DNA from: Strigamia acuminata
Taxonomy: Eukaryota; Arthropoda; Chilopoda; Geophilomorpha; Linotaeniidae
Direction: 5' to 3'
Assembly (NCBI GenBank): GCA_949358305.1
Contig: OX442318.1
Location: forward strand, 4,574,501-4,638,500
DNA length: 64,000 bases
A program made the translations under genes and the position numbers. Each line of letters starts with the position of its first letter. Position 1 is the stretch's first letter. A model generated the notes under the pieces. The model was not told the DNA's origin. It searched no databases and was given only the letters and a program-made list of their open reading frames with translations. Shown here piece after piece: positions 57,709-64,000 of this stretch.

Positions 57709-58627
57709 AGTGTGGTCCTGAGTTGCGAATTTCTAAATTTTCTGTGATTTGTGGACCCTTAGATGAGGTGGGCATTAAACTAGAGGCCAATAATGCAATT
57801 TTGAGGAAAGAATAAGTTGGGAATAAATCACATATCACGACCAAACAATATCTAGAATTTGCTATTTTCATGTAAGATGTTAGACTATGTATTTGGGAGT
57901 TGACTGCTTCTTTTGTTGTTGTGTTTTTGTTGCTTTAAATCAGAAACAAGTGTTTTCAAAAGGGTGCTAGTGAGAAAAATACTCTTCATTTGACTTAATA
58001 ATTTCAGCAATACAAGTTTAGTTGCTGTGGGTTGTCTGTTGAAAGATACTATTAATTGATGCATAAGTTGAAAGCACCTATTGTATATGAAAAAAATATA
58101 ATTATAGTTTTATTTTTTGGTTGTTGGAAAATTGTTCAAGTGTGTGTATTGTAAATTGTAATATAAAAAGTTTCTATGATATTGTTGGCATGTAGGAAAA
58201 TGATATAGAGGCTTCTGAGAGGTATTGTGCTATTTTTAAAATAAAAATATCAGATAGTTATAAATATCTTAAATTTACCAAGAGTAAAAAATATAATAAA
58301 TGTGCCTAACAATAATTTATAAAGTCAGTAAGAAGTTGATAAACTTCTAATGTGACATTTAATAAATAGAATATTTGTTTTATGTTTTTTTGATGCTTAG
58401 AATTGACCAAAACACAATGATCCAAGTCAATTAGAGTGTTCTCTAAGACCTTTTGTTGAACGGCTTTTATAAGTAATGGATGAAACTTCGATAGAAGATA
58501 ACATGATAAATACTTTTTCAATTATTAATAAGATAATTTAATATTTATAACATAAAACACCATTAATGGGAGTGAAAAAATTTAATGCACCGATGATGAA
58601 GTGGGGCGCGGAAGATCGCCGGTCTTA

Positions 58628-58994
58628 TGCTGGGCGCACACATACCGCGATTTCGCGTCGCGTCGCGATTGCGTTGCCATTGCGCATGCGCAGATGACGT
58701 CATTTCCTTTGCGTCGGTTGGAAATCTACTTCTGAAAATAGTACTTGGGACAAGTACTATTTCGCCCGCGATTCATGTCGCAGCCAATCCCGTGAGCTGT
58801 ATGAAATGACGTCATTTCATCAACATTTTCGGTTGCTGTGTAGGAGCCATTTTTCGGATGAGGAATGACGTCATAAGATTGAATTCGCAGAGCTGAAATA
58901 CCTACATGTGTGTAGCATTGCGCTCGATTCACAGGGCGATTTCGCTTGCGAAATCGCGACGCGACGCGAAATCGCGGTATGTGTGCGCCCAGCA
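58628..58994. mobile_element. PIF/Harbinger-like MITE with TTA duplication
   Basis: A 367-bp element. The left end 'tgctgggcgcacacatacc' and following 'gcgatttcgcgtcgcgtcgc' recur as reverse complement at the right end, about 40 bp in all. It is flanked by TTA on both sides (58625-58627 and 58995-58997). The interior has further 'atgacgtcat' palindromes. The GC-rich ends contrast with the AT-rich surroundings. Confidence 0.92.
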
Positions 58995-60458
58995 TTAAAT
59001 ATGGGTCGCAATGCTAAAAAGTTTGAGAATCCCTGTTGATATAGACTGCTTCTTGCGTAATGTCATTTATTGAGAATGCGTATAAATCTGCACGAACAAA
59101 GTGGAATAAAAAAAGGAACAACTTTATTTACAAGTATCACACCTACAAAAATTTTTTTTAAATTTTTTTTTCTGTGTTTTTTAAAAGATTCTACAAAAAT
59201 AACAAGAGGGTAATGGAGATTACTTTTCAATATGTTGAGCTCACTTTTTATTTATTTATTATTTTTCTAAGTTATTTGGGACTTAACATGTTTAAATTTC
59301 TTATTACTCAATCTTTTACTTTAAACAATTAAACGGTTTTACAGTTATCAATTTCTGCTTACAATTTGGCACCTCTCTTTTAAAATGGCAGTTAAAATTA
59401 CAAACACTCTTGGCAGATTGTACATTATATATAGATACATATATATAATGGCAGATATGCACTTGTTACAATCAATTTTTTGTTTCATTAAATTAAGACC
59501 CTAAATTGACTTAGTACACTGTCACAACTCTTGAACTTGAAAAGCTTTATGGAAAAAACATAAATCAAAAATAAATTACAAAATAATTCACCTAACCTAT
59601 TGCAGCTGCCTGAAAGCTAAACAGAACAAAATTATTTTCCTTTTTCATTGAATCTTTCAATACTTTGAATCTTTCAATTTCCTTTAACAAAACCCAACTG
59701 CACTCAATGTGTTCACTAGTAAAGTATACTAAATCATCAAGTTTCTGGAAGAGGGTGGTAAAACTGAGCATTGTTTAGACAAATTGCAGGAATTAATTGA
59801 TAAATATTATTGCAGTAGGTATATCCAGAAGGTAACAGACACTTCATGAAGTCTGGCAGTCTGGCCCAACTGTTTATGAACAAAAGTTGAAGAAATCACC
59901 AATTTCTGGATATGCTCTTTGGCATTTTGACCAGTTTTAGCATTGTCACACTTCATGAAGAGCAGTTCTGTACTAATTTTGTTATGGATATCATGTCCCA
60001 GTTCTTGCTACATCAAAAACTATTGATTGAGCATGATGTTTAATACACTAAACCAAAGAGAGGAAAGCTAAATAGAAGTATTTAGGTACTATTCTTATTG
60101 TTTTTTTTTTTATTTATTTTAAGTTTGTCTTGCCAGGGCTTCCATTTGTACTGAGTGATGAGCCCAAGTGCACAACAACTGATTGAAGAACAACACTGGT
60201 ACAATAAATAAAATAAATTAATAATTTAAGCTTTATAAAATATATTACATCACATTATCATTTTCTTTTATATAAAAAAAAATCGTTGTACAAACTTAAA
60301 AGAAACCAAACCAAAAGAAAGGGAAGAAATAAACGTTCGGTTTAAATCCGGTTATCCGGTTCAACATCGGAAGAAAAAACTTTGGGATTCATTATTTTTT
60401 GTGGATTTAAAAACTTGAAATGTTGAATCATTCCACATGTTGGAGGGAAAAGGGGGTT

Positions 60459-62707
60459 TCATTTCCTTTCCTGGCTTCCAGGATAGTAGTAGGTTACTGC
60501 AGGAGTGGTGAGCTGCCAGTTGCTTGCCTGCAGCTCGATCAGTTGAAGCAAGGTCTTGCTTACAAACGGGGCAATGGACGGGGTGGTAAAAGCATCACGC
60601 ACAGCCGCCATTATCTGTTTCATTTTGTGGGGCATTTCGTTTTCCAAATCTCTGCCAATCGATGTTAAAATAAAGAAAAGGCACTCAATCTGTTGTAAAA
60701 AAAAATTAAAAAGACGTCAAACAAGAATTAATGTTTCGGGTGTATACGGAAAAATATTCCTTTTACCCAAAAAATGTAATTTTCTAAGTAAAAAGTGTCC
60801 TTTTTCTGAAAAAAATGCAATTTTTGCTTAAAAATAGTGAATTTTGCCTCAATAGTGCTATTTTTGCCTCAATAGTGTGATTTTTGCCTATAAAGTGCAA
60901 TTTTTGCCTCTGAAAAGCAATTTTTACAGAAAAAAAGTAATTTTTGCTTTAAAAATATCATTTTTAAAATAAATATTGAATTTTTATTGTAAAATTTATG
61001 TTTTTTTAGGCAATAATTGCAATCTAATAGTGAAAATTAACATTTTTTGTATGAAAAATGCAATTTTGACCTATAAATGTGAAGTTGTTTCACTGCAAAA
61101 TTCAAATGATTCTAATTTGATCATTATTATGTATTCGGCTGAATAACAGGTTGATATTCGGCCGAATACATAATATTCGGTTTTTAGGCCGAATAGGCCG
61201 AATAACCGAATATAAACCGAATATTCGGTGCAACCCTAATTTCCGTTACTAATTCTCCTCATCATAATCTCTTTTCTATGTTTAGGTGGTTTATACAGTT
61301 GAGCTTACCTCCAAAAAATTATAGAGAGACGGTGGTTTAAGAAAAATGTGGCAACATTCAGCCAAGAGTGAAAGTAGCATTGGTCCAGCAATGAGTGCGC
61401 TTGCCCCGCCTGCGTGGATGGATCGCTGCCTTGTCTTGAGTCGTGTGTATATTTCATACATGAAGGTTACGTAAGCAATCCAGCGGTTATTCGGTTGTCC
61501 TTCTCCAGACATGGATGAGATATTGCGTAGAAAACGATTTCGTTCGTTGTAGAACTCTCGACATGAGTTTAGAGTACTTTCCAGAAATGTTTCGGTCTTT
61601 TCTTTCTGAGGAGCAAACAACAACAAATTATTGCAAATAATTGCTGGAAGGCGCATTCATAAAGTTTATATTTTCATATTTATAGTTATATTTATATATT
61701 TATATTTTTAAAACCAGACTAAATGTACAACTATAATTCGAATTATCCGACACCCTGGTCGGACCATGAACCAAGGATAACATGTTCAGAGCGCTTTGCC
61801 ACCGATGGCGCCACATAATATACAGTTGCACTGTATTCTGGGATGATAACAGGTAACAAACATGCTTAACTGGCAAGCAATGCATTACACGTGATTGCTG
61901 TCATCCAATCAGCGCACAGAACAACGAATCAATAGGAAATAACAGACGGATACGTGTCCATGTTATTCTTGGTTCATAGTCGGACTCACGATGTCGTCCA
62001 AAGCGCGGTAATACGTTCTCCGCGCACTTTAACGTACTTCGATTATAGAGAATGCCAAGCGAGCAGCAGGTTCTGCATATCGAGAGTTTTCGATGACCCT
62101 GTTAAAAATGTGGCGGACTGCCTCCATCAGATGTCTGCTTGCAAGTTTATTTGGATCTGGTAAGGAAAACAACAAATGTGAAATGTCTCTCTTCGTACGG
62201 GCTTTTCAGAAAACTGTACAAACCTTCGTAGGCTTTCTTGATGATGCCTTGAATTTCAAACCCAAATCCACCTAAATCAAACTCCTTAGGAATAATTGTC
62301 TTTAAATCCCCTGCTCCAAGACTTTTGCTTCTCTTCAATCCAAATGAATTTTTGGGTGCTGAAACAAGAGATTTTTCATTGTAATTAGTTGTTATTAGAA
62401 TGAGCTTTGTATACTGACCCATGTTGAGTGATGGCACTTGTAACTGAAAATGAACCTTCGACACGTGTGGAGTAATGGAACAAGTAGAGCGCAAGTTCGG
62501 TTTAGGGGATTCTAAAACATTCTCTTTTTCTTTGACATCTGGATGAGGACTTCCCCTGTCATCGTTGGCAAAATATTGCATGTTGGTCGCACTCGAAGTG
62601 GGGATAAACAATGGTGATTCAGGTGTTACGCTTCCTGCGTTTTTGGCCAAGAAAGGCTGAGAGGAGTTGCTCTCCGGACCACGAAGATCTATGTTGAGAA
62701 ATGCCAA
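60459..62707 (-). CDS. MIF4G-domain protein (PAIP1/CTIF/MIF4GD type), possibly 5'-partial
   Basis: Predicted translation factor adaptor with a MIF4G (HEAT-like) domain. Minus-strand exons: from 62707 (or from an acceptor near 62690) to 62224, then 62156-62038, 61605-61309 and 60689-60459. A 62-bp in-frame intron (GTCAGT...TTTCAG) may lie near 62.36-62.42 kb. The N-terminal part is disordered, with a PAM2-like SVTPESPLFIP that could bind PABP. The MIF4G domain runs from FEIQGIIKKAYED through RVIENSRYAEPAARLAF, NNRWIAYVTFMYEIY, IECLFFILTSIG and LLQLIELQASNWQL, ending YYYPGSQERK. The last block resembles both MIF4GD and PAIP1. The frame at 62707 begins with an ATG, but a splice acceptor (acatag) lies just inside it, so upstream exons may be missing. 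A MITE abuts this end. Confidence 0.82.
60780..61010. repeat. Degenerate array 'gtgcaatttttgcct' in MIF4G intron
   Basis: Units of about 20-25 nt such as 'agtgcaatttttgcctc' and 'agtgctatttttgcctcaat'. They lie in the intron before the last exon. Confidence 0.82.
61130..61245. mobile_element. hAT-like MITE fragment (ccgaatattcggtgcaaccct)
   Basis: It contains 'ggccgaataggccgaataac' and ends 'tattcggtgcaaccctaat', matching the end type of the element at 56637-56783. The left end is unclear. Confidence 0.7.
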
Positions 62708-62864
62708 TGTACAGTAATCCCTCGATTTGCGTGGTTTTACAACTATATGATAAAAGTTTAGGTAGGAGTTTCGATGCGTGGTTTTTCAAAAGTCAAACAA
62801 AGGGGTTTGCATTGCATGGATTGGATTTGGATCATAACCCCGCGCCAATCGAGGGATCACTATG
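62708..62864. mobile_element. pogo/Tigger-like MITE (taatccctcgattt)
   Basis: The ends 'cagtaatccctcgatttgcg' and 'cgcgccaatcgagggatcact' are imperfect inverted repeats, and TA lies at the left junction. It adjoins the first recognised exon of the MIF4G gene. Confidence 0.75.
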
Positions 62865-62933
62865 TTGTCAATACGCTCCCTTAAAGTCGAAAAGGCCCCA
62901 TCAGGTAGGAGAACAATGAGACGAAATAGAGGT

Positions 62934-63182
62934 ACAGTCGAAACTGTTCATAACGAATCACGATATAATGAATTATCGATATAACGAATACCTAAAAATG
63001 GCCGGTTTGGTTGGCTGGCCACAGAACACCATGTTGTCAATACAATGTACTTTTTCAATGCACTTAAGCCTGTATAATTCCTTGTGGTGTCAATACACCA
63101 CAATTTCGATATAACAAATTATCGTTACAACGAATCGATTTTCGGGTCCCTTGCGATTCGTTATAAAGAGTTTCGACTGTAG
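62934..63182. mobile_element. pogo-like MITE (tacagtcgaaact ends)
   Basis: An element of about 249 bp with ends 'tacagtcgaaact' and 'agtttcgactgta' and subterminal 'ataacgaat' motifs. Family fragments occur near 35.6 and 40.7 kb and perhaps 11.27 kb. The AT-rich 'cgatataacgaat' pattern suggests a pogo-type parent. Confidence 0.85.
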
Positions 63183-63520
63183 TTCAACCACAGAATAAAA
63201 CATACAGAATGGCGACTCCCCGTCTTGACGTGAGGCCCATGCGCCACTAGTGGCCGGCGTGTATATAAAAAAATGCAGACGACAAGAGATGATGAAACAA
63301 CTCCTATCTTACTAAAACTTAAAACTTAATTCATGTTTAACAAATGATTTGTTTACTTGGGTTTAAAAGGCGTTCTTGTGTTCAAATTTGCAACAAAACA
63401 ATGAATCACGTTGGCGCCACTGAAATAAGACGTTTTCATGACGTTCTTGAGCCTCAGGAACATCAAAGGAACCGATACCGAGTTGTCATTCTGTATGTTT
63501 TATTCTGTGGTTCAACTATC
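63181..63520. repeat. Perfect 32-bp inverted repeat pair
   Basis: The sequence 'tagttcaaccacagaataaa' and the next 12 nt (63181-63212) recur as exact reverse complement at 63489-63520, within the putative membrane-protein exon. The left copy starts at the right end of the pogo-like MITE. Confidence 0.92.
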
Positions 63521-63953
63521 GTATTTCTTCGATTCCAACACGCACTTTTTTTCCATGTAGACATCCCTAGAAACGACGTGCGTCTTAGAATCGCGGTAAC
63601 CGAAACTGGATTTGATGAAACGGGATTCGATGAAATGATCCGACTCCTCTTAGAATCGAAGAAATGTGGTAATACTCAGGCCTGTTCCCACCCATCTTGT
63701 GCTGAATGTCAGTGGTCATTTGGATATACAATTGTTTTTGCAGGTGGCAAATGTAGAACTCGTAAAGGGAATCGCAAAGTCTCATTTGCCCAGCGATGTA
63801 GAGCGAGGACGGTTGGGTCGTGGGTTGTCCGAAATCGAACACAAGTTTGGGAGTGATGTGCTGGACATCAGCCATTTGCTCCTGCCTTATACTAAGCTAC
63901 AAGGGCGCACTGAGTGGTCGCATAAACATAAAAACAAGGAACGGACCCACTAG
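63401..63953 (+). CDS. Putative small single-pass membrane protein, unrecognised
   Basis: Two exons, 63401-63595 and 63744-63953, join in frame (donor GCG|GTAACC, acceptor TTTTTGCAG) to give 134 residues. The family is not recognised. Residues about 26-46 are hydrophobic (VVILYVLFCGSTIVFL) and could span a membrane. The second exon reads like true coding sequence: charged and helical, with SHLPSDVERGRLGRGLSEIE and DVLDISHLLLPY, ending in a basic tail (HKHKNKERTH). An upstream in-frame ATG at 63344 is possible. Alternatives are a different donor at about 63.67 kb, which would change the frame, or the second exon belonging to another gene. Part of exon 1 has an inverted copy upstream. Confidence 0.4.
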
Positions 63954-64000
63954 TTATTCTAGTACAGGTCAAACCTCGCTCATTTTCAGTCATTTTTCGT

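Larger units (their letters stand above)
56425..60458. other. Intergenic region between Rab26/37 and the MIF4G gene
   Basis: No gene was recognised across 4 kb. It holds the Rab 3' UTR, several MITEs (56.64, 57.57 and 58.63 kb), a degraded hAT-like 'cagggcttcttaaact' segment near 57.16 kb and AT-rich sequence. The minus-strand MIF4G gene probably ends its 3' UTR in the right part. Confidence 0.5.

Noticed and set aside
63585-63875. 96-codon minus-strand ORF opposite the last putative gene
   Set aside because: Its frame is the antisense of the better coding-like plus-strand exon 63744-63953 and it lacks splice or family support.

Overview
The window is AT-rich nuclear DNA from an animal, probably an arthropod. 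It carries short spliced introns with GT-AG ends, U6 snRNA genes with a PSE-TATA promoter layout, metazoan genes (SMURF, Polycomb-type CBX, DAGL, IFT27, DEG/ENaC) and many small DNA-transposon remnants. A short CCTAA run near 46.75 kb resembles the arthropod telomere unit, and one Rab26/37 exon resembles the insect Rab26 form as I remember it. No species can be named. All exon models were built by hand from splice signals, reading phase and family similarity.

Layout. 0.2-2.4 kb (+) is a DEG/ENaC channel. 2.7-3.7 kb (+) is the IFT27 small GTPase. 3.8-6.1 kb (-) is an M1AP homologue, convergent with IFT27 and divergent from a secreted WAP-like protein at 6.6-7.6 kb (+). 7.9-19.0 kb (+) is a SMURF-type C2-WW-HECT ubiquitin ligase. 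19.8-20.5 kb (-) is an unrecognised single-exon gene. 21.2-21.6 kb holds two convergent U6 snRNA genes. 22.1-26.5 kb (+) is a diacylglycerol lipase beta-type enzyme. 30.8-33.1 kb (+) is a Polycomb/CBX protein. 36.9-38.5 kb is a decayed Tc1/mariner element with long terminal inverted repeats. 43.8-56.4 kb (+) is a Rab26/Rab37 gene with two alternative 5' exon pairs. 60.5-62.7 kb (-) is a MIF4G-domain protein of the PAIP1/CTIF/MIF4GD type, possibly lacking its 5' end. 63.4-63.95 kb (+) is a weakly supported small membrane protein. Most other sequence is tandem arrays (units of about 13-31 nt) and MITE-like elements.

The genes do not form one pathway. The most notable observations are: (1) the Rab26/37 locus, where two P-loop/switch I exons of equal length and phase can each join the same downstream exons; (2) a SMURF exon flanked by arrays that are reverse complements of each other; (3) a 3.1-kb G-rich 13-nt array bounded by terminal inverted repeats inside the Rab intron, which creates a spurious 1148-codon ORF; (4) abrupt AC-rich to GT-rich strand switches inside coding exons that change synonymous codon choice; (5) a DEG/ENaC channel with an unusual selectivity filter.
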